Assembly (NCBI RefSeq): GCF_034702125.1
Contig: NC_085866.1
Location: 13,288,064-13,352,063, forward strand
Direction: 5' to 3'
Length of the DNA: 64,000 nt
Source of the DNA: Engraulis encrasicolus
Taxonomy: Eukaryota > Chordata > Actinopteri > Clupeiformes > Engraulidae
Notes under the pieces: model-generated
The model's input: only the letters and a program-made list of their open reading frames with translations
Databases searched by the model: none
What the model was told of the DNA's origin: nothing
Shown here: positions 14,001 to 34,033 of the stretch, piece after piece
How the letters are laid out: each line of letters opens with the position of its first letter
Numbering within the stretch: the first letter of the stretch is position 1
Program-made: the position numbers and the translations under genes

Positions 14001-15384
14001 TGGGTGCACCCTCATACTTTTATATTTATATATATATATATTTGAGCGCCCCTAATAAATTTCTCATTCATGGGGGGGAACACCCCCCTTCACCCCCTGT
14101 AACCTGCCATGATGCTCCCTCATGCCAAAAAATCCTAGAAAAAGTCCTGAGTACCCTACCGGTTGGCCACGGCAGGGCCAAAAGGGATCACTTCTAAACC
14201 AGAGTTTTAAAAGGAGACTTCTAAAACTCTGTGTAGATGTAAACGAGAGGCCAAAACAGATGTGTTTTTCACAAATATCCATATACGTGTGCACGACTTC
14301 CCACTTTAACACCCTAAGCTTTATTATTGTTCTTTAAAGCACAGTAATATGCCACCGTGTATGAAATGCAATTGTTATCGAATGTAAATTCCTGGATATC
14401 GCAGTCAGGACCGACTCTTTCACAATGGTTAGATCAGATAATACACTTTTTAACGATGGAAGAAAGTATAAACACACAACACCTGAAACAGTTGGATGTC
14501 AGGTCTACATGGTCCTTAGTACATAAATACATAGACACAGTAAAACTTACAAACCTAAGTTAAGCATATAGGGTAGACCTCTATGTGAAGTGGGTAGGAA
14601 ATAATTGTATGTATTTTTTATTTTTTTTATGTTTGTTTGTTTTTGTTGTTGTTTATTCTTCCTTTGTCTAGTGGACAAGCGCTGTCCACTTTGTGTGATG
14701 TTTGTGTGATATGTGTAAAAGTGTAAATAAAATTTAAAAAAATGTAAATTCCTGACAAAACATGTTTCTTGCCATTCACAACCGATTTTTTTCTGACTGA
14801 GCAAGTGTCGTGTTACATACAAAGAGTCTATGTCCTACCCCATATGTGCGGGTCGTCCATGCAGGACTGGTGATTGGAGAGGGTGATTAGAGGCCTGTCC
14901 TTTGGCCGTTGATCAATTAAATCCAAGAGGACATTCTGGTTGTGTACCGACAGGCAGTTCATGTATCCTGCAATCATAAGCCAAGAGAAAAATGTATGAA
15001 AAAGCAATCTCTAAACTGTAGATTCCTTATGTGATCACACCAAGTACACTGTTGTATGTATGTTTCATTGAGCAGACCATGGGCCTATACTACAAAGCTG
15101 GTTCAGGAGTAAACCAGGTTTACGTTAAGAGGTAACTCACCACATAGAATAATCTAGAGTCCTAATTTTCTGGCTCTTCTATTAGATTATTCACCTCTTA
15201 ACTTAACCTGGTTTACTCCTGAACCAGCTTTGTGGTAAGGAGACCCCATGTGACAGAGCTAAGAGCAAGACTCACTGGTCCACAAGAAGCTGTAGGATCC
15301 GACCATGCCCATTATCAAGGAGCTGGATATCCTCCATCCCAGGCGAGGGCAATGTGGGAATGGCCAACACACCTCCAAGGGCAT
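11070..15384 (-). CDS. tafazzin: Tafazzin, mitochondrial cardiolipin transacylase
   Basis: Ten coding exons (minus strand): 15276-15384, 14839-14967, 13597-13642, 12940-13025, 12476-12556, 12202-12243, 12018-12080, 11442-11494, 11259-11336, 11070-11171. They total 789 nt, giving 262 aa, the same length as the human isoform lacking exon 5. All phases agree. Tafazzin remodels the acyl chains of cardiolipin in mitochondrial membranes; loss in humans causes Barth syndrome. The acyltransferase HX4D motif is present as NHQSCMD (His69, Asp74), and the second conserved block is IFPEG (about residues 147-151). The amino-terminal membrane-associating segment is in exon 1 ([20 protein letters not shown]). 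The short 46-nt exon 13597-13642 ([10 protein letters not shown]) was found by its homology position between the HX4D exon and the TPAASDICF exon. The C-terminus is [15 protein letters not shown]. No frameshifts seen. The start is fixed by [10 protein letters not shown] aligning with the human MPLHVKWPFP. Confidence 0.97.
12340..12422. repeat. Short palindromic element in tafazzin intron 5
   Basis: Inverted ends TAGCCTGGTTATCACCAGAC and its degenerate match around a short CA tract. About 83 bp. Confidence 0.5.
13806..14178 (-). mobile_element. tRNA-derived SINE interrupted by a TIR element
   Basis: Minus-strand SINE with head GGCCCTGCCGTGGCCAACC (14178 downward) and body ending at the T-rich tail near 13806. 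Split by the 200-bp element at 13950-14149. Confidence 0.75.
13950..14149. mobile_element. 200-bp TIR element with 5-bp duplication, inside a SINE
   Basis: Ends CAGGGCTTTTTC and, in reverse complement, CAGGACTTTTTC. Flanked by AGTAC on both sides (13945-13949 and 14150-14154). Removing it with one AGTAC restores the head of the SINE. A 5-bp duplication fits the hAT5 group described in repeat databases; that assignment is from memory. Confidence 0.78.
15081..15246. repeat. Palindromic MITE family A, copy 2
   Basis: Starts GGGCCTATACTACAAAGC, then TGGTTCAGGAGTAAACCAGG, and ends with the inverted match. It sits in tafazzin intron 1, 29 bp from the exon 1 donor. Confidence 0.78.
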
Positions 15385-16621
15385 TGCGAGTGCACCACAG
15401 CCTTCATTCACACTGCAACGGAGTTTGCAAAGCAGGAAGATAAGGGTCAGTCAGCCAACAATGCTGTCACTTTTAACCAGGTCACTCCACTCCCTTCTTT
15501 AATCGCCTGGTGAAGTTAAAGACTACTGTGGCAAACAATAGAATGCTGTACTGTACATCAGACCATTCACAGTGGGTAAAATGATTAATCATTTCATTAT
15601 TTGTACATGCCAGGATATTACACCACAGGGTAGAGGTACACAGGGAAGACAGGACTGTCTACTAATTGAAAGATAATGTTTAAAACACAGAATGACAACA
15701 ATACTATTGGACTGCATTGTTACACCTTGGAACACAATCCCTGACATTGTTGCAGGAGTTTGTATTTCAGTAAAAGTACTGTACCATAACAGAGGTTAGC
15801 AGCTGCATGGTGCTGAAGGCAGACTAGCGACAATCCTTGAAGTCGTTTCCCCTCAAATTAACTGACTAAATTGTGTGTACATTCTAATGCACACAACACC
15901 ATCTAATATGTCCTTTACAATAACTATGGAAAAAACATTGTGAATATATTGGTAACCGTTACATGCTCAGACAGCTAGCCAATGCCGACCAGAAGTACAT
16001 GCACGCGCGCCCAGATGGGGGAGCTAGCTTGTCATCTTGCGAATCAACACCAAGAGTCAGAGATCATGTCAATGGAACCGACCGTAAGTCTGTCCAATTA
16101 TATAGATAAAATGCCTCAACTTGTCATTTTAACGGCGAGGACATTAATTACGGACACACTTTAACATGTCAGTGCACAAGTAATAAGTAACACCCTCACC
16201 TTCTCACCCGTCAGCTGATAGGTAGAAACCTTGACACCGGAAGTGGTTTCATGTAGTGACCCTGAAGTGGAGTATGGGTGGTGTAGTTTCATGAATGCAA
16301 TACAAATGTCAGATTTACAGAACACATTATGAATTTTCAGCAATACGTGTCGCTCATTGCCCATCAGATATGCTTTTTAGGAACTCTGCAGATTTTACAA
16401 TACCACTGCAAGATTTAACTTCATATAAATAAAAAGCAATTCGCAGAAAACTCATCTCACTCCAGGGCAGTAACAACCCTCATGCCTGAGTACTGAAAGC
16501 AGGTGAAAGGTCATTCATAACATGTAGGCCTACACCATAGCCTTCCTACCTATAAACCCTCTCTGCCTACACTGTCAGTGTGCTCTTTCACCTTTTCTAA
16601 AATAAAAACACAGACAACAAA
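15385..16621. other. Intergenic, tafazzin upstream to slc25a20 3' end
   Basis: About 1.2 kb with no coding exon that I could recognise on either strand. It should contain the tafazzin promoter and 5' UTR near 15385-15600. No repeat of clear identity seen. Confidence 0.4.
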
Positions 16622-17569
16622 GAATTAACAAAATGTTTATTTTAATAATGAACAAAACAAAATCAAATATGTTTTAGCAGCAACAGAGTGAAAATGGGTA
16701 CAATTGCAATAAAAAATATGTAAATGTAAAATTCTGCAATACCTCTCATTAGGTATTGATGATTTGTATTGTATGACGAAATATATACATTCAGTTTAAA
16801 TTATTTGTATACTGTTGTTAATAGCCTCTGGTGAGATTTTACACCTATAGGCCTACTTCAAAGTAACTTTTCGTAGCTGTACGCATGAGTTAAACATTAG
16901 AAGATATACATCGCAAGATAAACTACATCGTAAATCATGAAATAAGAAGAAAGCATTTTTCAAACTGTACAACTGTAAGGTAATGAAAGAACGGCACACC
17001 GGTGATCTCCCTTTCACTTTATTCTTGTGACGTTTCGGGCCATCATGGCCCTTCCTCAGACTGAAGTGCCTAGGTGGCCCAAAACGTCACAAGAATAAAG
17101 ATGGAGTAAAAGGAAGCTCACCGGTGTGTGTTCTTTCATTACCTTACAATGAACTTTACGTTTAGAGCCTGCACCCGACAAAAAGAAATTGGATATACGT
17201 GAGATTGGACTTGGATTCAAACTGTACAACTGAAATGTAATTAAAGCTGAGAGTCCATCAGTTTCTTCTGTTGTGAAAACATAACACTTTTGTTTTTTTT
17301 AAAGTTCATCTGGGTCTCCCATGATCATTTCATTTAAGCTACTTCAATAATCTTTGTGTGCACATGCCTATTTGGCCCAAGAATACATACGTGCAAACAA
17401 CTGGCTGCAATAAAAACAAAAAAATAAATAAATTAAAAACTACATAACACTTTTAAATAAAAAGACATTATGGGTAGAGGGCAGAGAGAACAGGGCTGAC
17501 GTATCCATGGTGTGCTGTAGTGAGGCACACTGGAATGAGGTCTCTGTATAGAACCACAAAGGTTAAAGG
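16622..17569 (-). other. slc25a20: Probable 3' UTR of slc25a20
   Basis: Follows the stop codon and ends near a minus-strand AATAAA (plus TTTATT at 16636-16641). It contains a palindromic repeat at 16975-17146. The extent is inferred. Confidence 0.6.
16975..17146. repeat. Palindromic repeat in the slc25a20 3' UTR
   Basis: Arms begin GTAAGGTAATGAAAGAAC in inverted orientation and share ACACCGGTGA and TTTATTCTTGTGACGTTT. The minus strand reads CTGAGGA, a GGGCC/GGCCC stem, then GAAA (17033-17059), resembling a hammerhead-ribozyme core of the kind reported in Penelope-like elements, with one extra A before the stem. Confidence 0.65.
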
Positions 17570-17705
17570 TCACCAGGTAGGAGCCAGCCAATCCAAGCAC
17601 TTCAGGGCTACATCAAAACCCAGGAAACAGGCCTGGGGATGGGAAAATATTGCATTTAGGTTTAATTTCTCTGTACTTTGTTTCTGTGCTTTGTGTGTGT
17701 GTGTG

Positions 17706-17804
<99 letters not shown>

Positions 17805-20800
17805 CGTGCACACACATGACAAATGTTATAACACAGACTGGCTGCTGATAAAAGTTAATGAATAACAAAATAAAAAGTAAACGTTTACCGCGTTCGCAGG
17901 GAAAGCCCTGAGCATGACAGCAGTGATGCCTTTGTAAAGACCTCGGGCCCCTTCCTCACGTAGTAGTTCCCTGAGAACATCCATCACCCCCCTGTAGCGC
18001 CCATCAGCAGCTGTGAAACGCATACAGGTACACCAAGTTTATAAACATACATCAGTCGCTGTAAAGCACATAAAAGTACATTGACTTTATGAACATCCAT
18101 CAGCAACTGGGAAACACATGGAGGTATAATGACTTCATATAGACATCTTCCCACTTTTCGACTAGCAGTGGGGGGAGGGGGGGGGGGGATGACACATCTT
18201 CCTCAAGCTCCGAAAAAAGAAGTCAAGTTGCCTACAACTTACATGTAGGCTATATTATATCAGTTCTTTTGACTTGCAGTGGTATAGTTGTTCCAGTTGT
18301 CGTTCAAATTATTATCCACCAGGGGGCAGTGTGGTGTTACACATTGGACACATGCTGTGCAGTCCTCCGACTTTATTTTTACTACAGTGTGAAACACCTC
18401 CTGAGATCCTCACGGGATCAGTTACTGCTGTCCACAGCTTGGAATTAGCTGATCAAAGGTACTGAGCAAGCAAGCAAGTTTACAAGTATACCCGTCTGGA
18501 AGTTGGACTTCAGTACGTCTGGAGGGAGGGCAATGACCCAGTTCAATATCCCTGCTGTTCCACCAGCAAGGAGAATTTTGGGAGTGCTGAGGTGGTTGAT
18601 ACTGAGGAAAGTCAATGGGTCAACATTATGATGAGATTGCAACCATCCTAATAACTTTACTATATAGCTAAGCTTATACCAGCTGTCATTATTATTGACA
18701 ACATTATCAAGGCGCTGTTGTAAATAACACCATTGGATGGGTCACACTTGAACCACATCGTAAATGATTAGATATAAACTAATAAAAACACTGCGTCAAA
18801 GGAGAATTGCAGCCAATTTCATGGACAACTAACGACGGCATGGGACATCTACATATTGTTTGAAACGTCTTCTTAACATACAACAAAAACCTTCCAAAAG
18901 TTGTGCAACATGCATCTTTCAAAAGCAATAACTTGAAGAAGACTTGAACATTTTTTTCGTTCAGCCCTTTCTGAAATGCTCGCCCGTTAATGGGGCATGG
19001 GTTTATTTGCACAATATTTGAACAAAAAAAATGCATCTTCATGTTTTGACAAGTGAAGAGTTGTGTGACTGTGAGTAATGGAACTAACTGCAAGTTCAAA
19101 TTGGCTGGAATTCTCCTTGTCTCCTTGTCCTGATTTGACATGATTTGAAATAGTAAAGGTAGTCAAAACCATACTAACCTTTCACCCTCTGATGTTAGAA
19201 GGTACTTCATATACTCATAGGTCATAAAATATAAACCATTAGAAGGCACATCTAAAGGAGTGGTAAAAAACAGACACAAGTAATTTGGGGACAATAGATT
19301 ATCAATGTGAACACAGATACCAATTCCATATTGTGAAACACATCATAGTTTGCTGATAAGTCAAAAAAAATTAGACTTGTTACTTTGTAACATGTAGCAG
19401 ATCAATAAGGCAGTGAGAAATATGTCAATTAGACAGAGGTATATAAAGTAAAAGTGGGCTAAACAAAAAGTTAAACCCCTTAGGTACTCATTAGCTGCTG
19501 TGGAATAATTGGTGTAACAGTGCTGTGCTAAAGTATTTGTCTGTTATTTCTTAGCTTATATTGATCTGAATAATTTCAGATCAAGGAATTTGAAATGGTA
19601 GACAGAGATAACTCCGAAGTCAACACAAAAACATGTTTCAATTGCGGATTTAATTTCTTAAGGAAAAAAGCTATCTGAACCTACATGACCTCATGAGAAA
19701 AAGTAATTGCCCCTTCAACCTCATAACTCTTCTTTGCATAATTGTTTTAACAATACAGTGGAGGGTTTCCACGCATGAACACAAATGAATGGTTACAAAT
19801 GGATGGCTGGACATTATTCTTCAGGATTTGTTTGTTTTTGTTGTAATTCATGCTTACTTCAAGCATCTGTGGTCCATGTCCTGAGGCAGCAAAACAGCCC
19901 CAAACCATGAAACCAGTTTCTTTTCAAACTATCTATTGATTTGAAAGGTCTGATAGCAGCCAGACTTAGGCAGCTGTGAAATATGATCAGGTGTCCAAAA
20001 TAATACGATTAATCACACATACGTTCCTCCTCATTTAACAAGAGGGGTACTTTTTCACACAGACTCAAGCAGGTTTGGATGGCATTTTTCTCTTAACAAA
20101 TGGAATAAACACTGGAAAATAGCATTTTATATTTGGCCAACTTGGGTTTACTTGGGTTATCCTTAAGTTCAATGTTAACATTTGTTTGGTGATCTGAAAA
20201 GGTTATGTGTGAGACAAATGTGCAAAAAATAAGTAAGGGAGCAAATACTTTGACACAGCACTGTATGTGATATCCTTTACAAGTGTTACAAAATGAATTT
20301 TCATCTATACCTTTGCAAATTGACATCTCTGACACACAAGCAAAAACACAAACATATCAATATTAGTGTCCCCAAGAGATACCTCTGATAAGAGTGATTA
20401 CGGTTCCTTTGTAAACGCTGCGAATGCCTTGCTCTTTGTAGAGCTTGATTGCACAATCCACTGGCCCTGCATACTTAAACTGGCCCGAGGTAGACTGTAC
20501 CTAAACCACAAAAACAAGATGTATTAAGTAATGAACACAAAAACAGACACAAGTACCACAGATTTGCACGTACTGTATACACACAAATTGATACACAGTA
20601 AAGCTTGTTGTGTTAATTCAATACTTTCAGCTTTCAATCACTCTGCTCCCCAAACTCTGCAATTCACTTCCTGTCCACAACCATGTTCAAATCCAGACTA
20701 AAAGCCTGTTTGTCTCAGTTAGCGTATTCACTAGGGCTGTAACGATATACTCAACTCACGATTCAGTTCCTATCACGATTTTTTGACCTACGGTTCAATA

Positions 20801-21486
20801 CACCCCACCATATTTTAAATGTATGTCTTTGATGATCATTTATATGCAGAATAGGTTACAAGAGGCTACAATAAAATTTTACAAATAATATTGATTTGTT
20901 ATTGATTTGAAGATTGGATCATACTATGTGGTTGTTTTCTGGACCAAAGGGTAACAGAACTTTGAAAGGGGCGTATCGCGATACTGCCTTCTTACATCAC
21001 GATACAGTATTGTGACACTGCGTATTGCGATTTCTCAATATCTCTACAGCCCTACTCACTGTGACTTCATAACATTCCCTGTTTACATGTTTACATTCTC
21101 TGTGCAATTACTGTTGCTTATCTCCGCATAGTGTCCTTGAGTGTTCAGAAAGATGCCTGTAAATAAAAAGCGTTATTATTATTTTCATTTATCAGATGTA
21201 TCACTCATCATGTTCCACTCCACATCCTGTATCACTCCCTGAAGTGCTGAATTAACACAGCAAACATGGCTGTGCACCATCATGCTTATTATTTCAGAGG
21301 ACTAGTTGTCTAATGCACTCAGCTATATTTATACAGTGTGTAATAAGTGTAGCCATGCTGTGAGTGAGAGAGTGTCTCTTGCCTGAAGCAAACACTTTAT
21401 TCTTTCTCCGGGTGCTACGATGACGGTGGTGAAGACCCCTCCTAACATACCAGACAAAAAGATCTGACCATACCTGCAATGCAAAC

Positions 21487-21525
<39 letters not shown>

Positions 21526-23684
21526 GGTGATGAGATTGCATTGTGTTTGGTGATGCAGAGGGGGTGGGGGAGGAACGGGAGAGGATGATAGGCGGACATA
21601 GTGGGCCACAGACACTTGTTATTTTTAGACGTGGTGCAGGAGCGTGTATACTACTAGCTCTCACTCTAACGACCACTACGTACACACACGTCACACGCGG
21701 AGACAACAACGCTGTTCACCTGTTGTGCGATACAGCACTCACTGCTGACTTAGGAATGGCATGGCCCCTGGCAGGGCCGCTGATAGCTTTCGCTGGACAA
21801 AGTCATCTGAAAGGGCCCCCCACCCAATACATATATAATAGGGACCCAATTCTGGGCCCCCTGTCTCCCTGGGCCCGGGACAACATACCCCTTTTTTCCC
21901 CCTCCTGTCAGTGGCCATGGCCCCTGGCTGCCCCCCTGAGCTTCCTTTACCCGCCTCCCAGCCTGCCACTCACGTGTGAGGGATGTTGGGGTCCGCCTGG
22001 AGCAGCTGCTTGCCCAGGCCGAAGCCAAAGAAGCTGATGGCCATCATGGGAGCCACACCGGCAAGGGGGGCCCCCATGCCCTTGTAGAGGCCCAGGACTC
22101 CCTGAGATGAGCAATAGAGAGACATGTACAGATAGACAGACAGACATATTTGAGATTCATATCTGTATTATATTGTTTACACTTTATGGCAACAAAAGTA
22201 AATTTGACTGAACAAATCATTCACCTCTTTTGACACGGTCTTCCTGAAACAGTCATATGTTCCTGTGTAAAGCACATATTGTGTGGGAGAGGCTTTGGGC
22301 TGTGTTTGAAGGCGAACCTGTTAAGAGAAGAATGTGATTATACAGCTAACCTGGAGCTGAGGAACCATTGAACTTCATTTATGAACAGAACTAAAAATAA
22401 GCAAAAGCAAATGCTGACTTAAAGAGGGACTATGCCTAGTATCTTGTGTTTTGTTCAATTAACATAGGCCTAATACTGTTTGACAGTAAAAAAAATAATA
22501 AAAAAAAATATCTAGACATAGAAAACATGTTTCAATTGATAGGAACTATCTTCTGGGATGGGGTCTTAGCCTGGGGTTTTATCTATTGTCTGCGAGTCTT
22601 CAGATAACTTCATCAGGCACATTTCGCGGTATTTCCGACTGCATTTACACAAAGACGCTGCTTCCAGACTCAATGTACAATACGCTGCATTTGTGAAAAA
22701 AGAATTCTAAACAAAAATTGTCAAACCGCTAAGGCACGCAGTTATAAATAGGCCTTACCGGCCCCAATGGCAATGCCTCCTTGAACTTGTCGGTGAACCA
22801 CAAGGCTATAAATATCGGGACTATTGAAGTGAACTCAACCTTTTCTTCAATCGTTTAAGAAAAAATAGACTGGTAAATAACCCTAAAGCTCGGTCTACTC
22901 TTTGATATTCTTCAATAACCCTCAGTGGCAGGGCGCTGCACAGGAGCCTATTGGCGTTGAGCTGTGCTTAGGACCTACTACCAGCAGCTGTCACCGGACA
23001 CGGGTAGCTCCTGACTGACCACTCGACACCTCGCTGTCCACTCATGGTCTTAGGTCGAACTACTTTCTTCTAAACTTGTAAAACAAGTGAATTGTAATTG
23101 TGTTTAGAACTGTTTTCAAAAAGAGACGATCACAATCACGGTCTGTTAATTGTTTCAGAATTCTTGAAAACGTCTCATTACGAGTGTGAGGCGGTGCTTT
23201 GATGTGTCTAATTTAGCCTAAATAAGGTTACAAATTACCCAGACACGCGACGAATAAGGTTCTCACTACTACAGGTTTGATCACTAGGGATTAAAGGCCA
23301 ACCAGTTGGCAGGTGGATTTCTCTGAGTAGACCTGATGTCACCCTGCCCTATCGCATGTTGGTAGCCTACGGGATGTGCATTTTATCCAAATACCCGATT
23401 GTCTAAGATCAAATAGCCTACATGTTGCCTAAAAGCTCACAATCAACGGGACAAATCAGCGATTGAGTTTGACAGAATCAAATAGTCCCGGTCCGGTCCC
23501 TGACAACTCACTTTACACCAGCTTGTGACATTTGGCCTGTAGCGTGCTATCATTGGAAATTATAATGTCCTACCTTGATAGTATCAAGAGGATGTCCAGC
23601 AAATAAAAGGCACGCGCCGGCAACCCCTCCTGCAAGAAAACTCTTTACCGGGGAGATCCGTCTCCCCGGCTCTGATTCTCCCAT
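17570..23684 (-). CDS. slc25a20: Mitochondrial carnitine/acylcarnitine carrier
   Basis: Nine coding exons (minus strand): 23574-23684, 22225-22317, 21974-22101, 21383-21473, 20383-20500, 19179-19251, 18492-18601, 17889-18010, 17570-17632. They total 909 nt, 302 aa (human 301 aa). The protein exchanges acylcarnitines for carnitine across the inner mitochondrial membrane for beta-oxidation. The three mitochondrial carrier repeats each show the PX[DE]XX[KR] signature: HPLDTIK (Pro32-Lys37), APGERIK (Pro132-Lys137) and PPDVLK (Pro231-Lys236). Family-typical segments include [14 protein letters not shown] and [10 protein letters not shown], and the C-terminus is [20 protein letters not shown]. Eight introns, seven GT-AG. 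The donor after exon 4 is CAG|GCAAGA, a GC-AG intron, supported because the LLQ-VQSTSG join matches the human LLQ-IQASSG. Its neighbour gdi1 is divergent. Human SLC25A20 lies on 3p21, so the gene's presence among Xq28-type neighbours is worth noting. Confidence 0.96.
17710..17794. repeat. (GT)n microsatellite
   Basis: In the last slc25a20 intron (17633-17888); CA-repeat on the transcript, ending about 78 nt before the last exon. Confidence 0.95.
19519..20263. mobile_element. TIR element in slc25a20 intron 5
   Basis: Ends CAGTGCTGTG, then an (A)AAGTATTTG block, in inverted orientation at both termini. About 745 bp, non-coding. Resembles a common teleost repeat by its internal CATGTTTCAATTGCGGATTT region; family name not assigned. 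Confidence 0.6.
20732..21054. mobile_element. hAT-like MITE in slc25a20 intron 4
   Basis: Ends TAGGGCTGTA in inverted orientation, like the element at 38236-39012. No convincing 8-bp duplication at the flanks, so boundaries are less certain. Confidence 0.6.
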
Positions 23685-25413
23685 CCTGCTCTTCCTTGGA
23701 GAGTAGAGGGGGTCCCCAAAGTGTCGAAACTAACGGCTCTAGTGCTTTGGCCAAGAAAACAGTTTTTTTTTCCAGGCCGCCCTCAAAGCTCCCCCTAAAC
23801 ACTCCCAGTGCAAGTCGCCCACCTTGCAAATCTATTGGCAACGGACTTTTGACTCTTCTTTGCCTAAGCTCCTGATTTGCAAGTTAATGCTTTACTTCCT
23901 GCTAAACAGCACAGTAGCATCCTCTGTTGGTTATGTATATCCACTGCATGTACATCAACTACAACAGACAAAGCATTGTAGGCTGAGAATGTCAAAAATC
24001 AAGAACATTCTTCTCAAGTGCAGATGGTGTAAAACTTAGTAGAATGCACCATACTCATACTCATAGTAGAATGCACCATAGCCTACTCATCATACGTGTC
24101 TATATAGGCCTACATTTGCTTATGATTTGTTGTTTGTGTGAAGGAAGTTGACAATACGGAGAAGGCAATATGATGGAAGTTAGGCCTGTGTGCTTGCACT
24201 CTGTTACACGTTGGTGACGGTCAAAGTGCTTATGATGTCTATGTTCGAGTTTTAATAAGATAAGCCTATATGGATTTATATTTAATTTCCTTCTCAGAGT
24301 AGCCCTACGTTGTTCTACGCATAGTGTTAAAAGATGATCGAGCAGCCCGCACAGCTGGGTTTTAATTGCCAATCTCTAGATGTAGGCCTAACTTCATTAG
24401 CATGATGTTGCGTTTCATCGACCTACCATACTGTTATACCATAATATTGCCAGTGCCTAAATCTATGCCTGCCAGAGCATTTAAAATGTTCAATACTTGT
24501 ACATTTAACATATTCCAACCATACCGATGTAATAAATATAAGACGTCACGTGCCTGAGTTATTTTCGCTGTCCATGGTACTGAAAATTTAACCTGCGAGA
24601 GCGCCACATGTGGTACCTCAGGTAAAGCAAGGCAGCGCGTGAGGATTTAGTGCTGCTTTACGTTAGATGAAGCTGTCTTCGTACATAATGAGTTTTATTA
24701 ACATGTGAGTTAACTGTCGTGAAAGGCACTGCCTAAAACAAGTTTATATTTGGGACCAGGTGTGCAGGAGAAAGTTTCCTGATCCAGTTGTGTGGGTGCG
24801 TGCGCTGGCGCGTGTAGGTGTGAGAGATAGATGAATATACTTAGAGAAATCTACAAACGAGCCAGACAAAAATAAACATGAGAATCCATTCTCTTTCAAC
24901 TGTGCAGTCGGCGTGTCACTTTGTCTGCAGAAACGTTGGTGTTTAGTTGCAGGCGGAGGACCACACAATTTGCAAGAAGGTCACTCATTTCCTTCCTTCA
25001 ACAAGCATGAGAAGTGAGTGACCGGTTTTAATACTACACTGTGTGAATAATGTGTGTATGTTGTTTACCATGCAGAGAGAATAAAAGTAATACAGTTCAA
25101 ACGTCTGTGCTTATTTTTGTATTTCCCCCCATTGCGAAACGCCTAGAACCCATGTGGGAAGTGCTGAGGCTGACGCCCTATTTTCAGACGCGAAAGGATC
25201 TCTAGTGAGAGTCGTTCCCTGCCCTGGGTCACATCTTCGTCGCTTTCGCCGGGTTCAGCGCATCCTATTTCATTCTAATACAGAGGTTGAGTACATCAGC
25301 CATATAAAGACCCCACCGTCTGCCCGAAACATTTGCTGTCTTTCTGTCGCCTTCCCGAAGAGCATTGCATCGACTCTAGTGGTGTCTGTGAAGACAAGGA
25401 CCAAAAAGACGCC
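23685..25413. promoter_or_regulatory. Divergent intergenic region between slc25a20 and gdi1
   Basis: About 1.7 kb separates the two divergent start codons. It must hold both promoters and 5' UTRs. I saw no coding exon and no clear TATA box. The part immediately before the gdi1 ATG (about 25140-25413) is more GC-rich, with GCCATGG start context, consistent with a 5' UTR. Regulatory content is inferred from position only. Confidence 0.4.

Positions 25414-34033
<8,620 letters not shown>

Noticed and set aside
21543..22037. 164-codon plus-strand frame
   Set aside because: Antisense to slc25a20 exon 3 and an intronic repeat; no recognisable protein.
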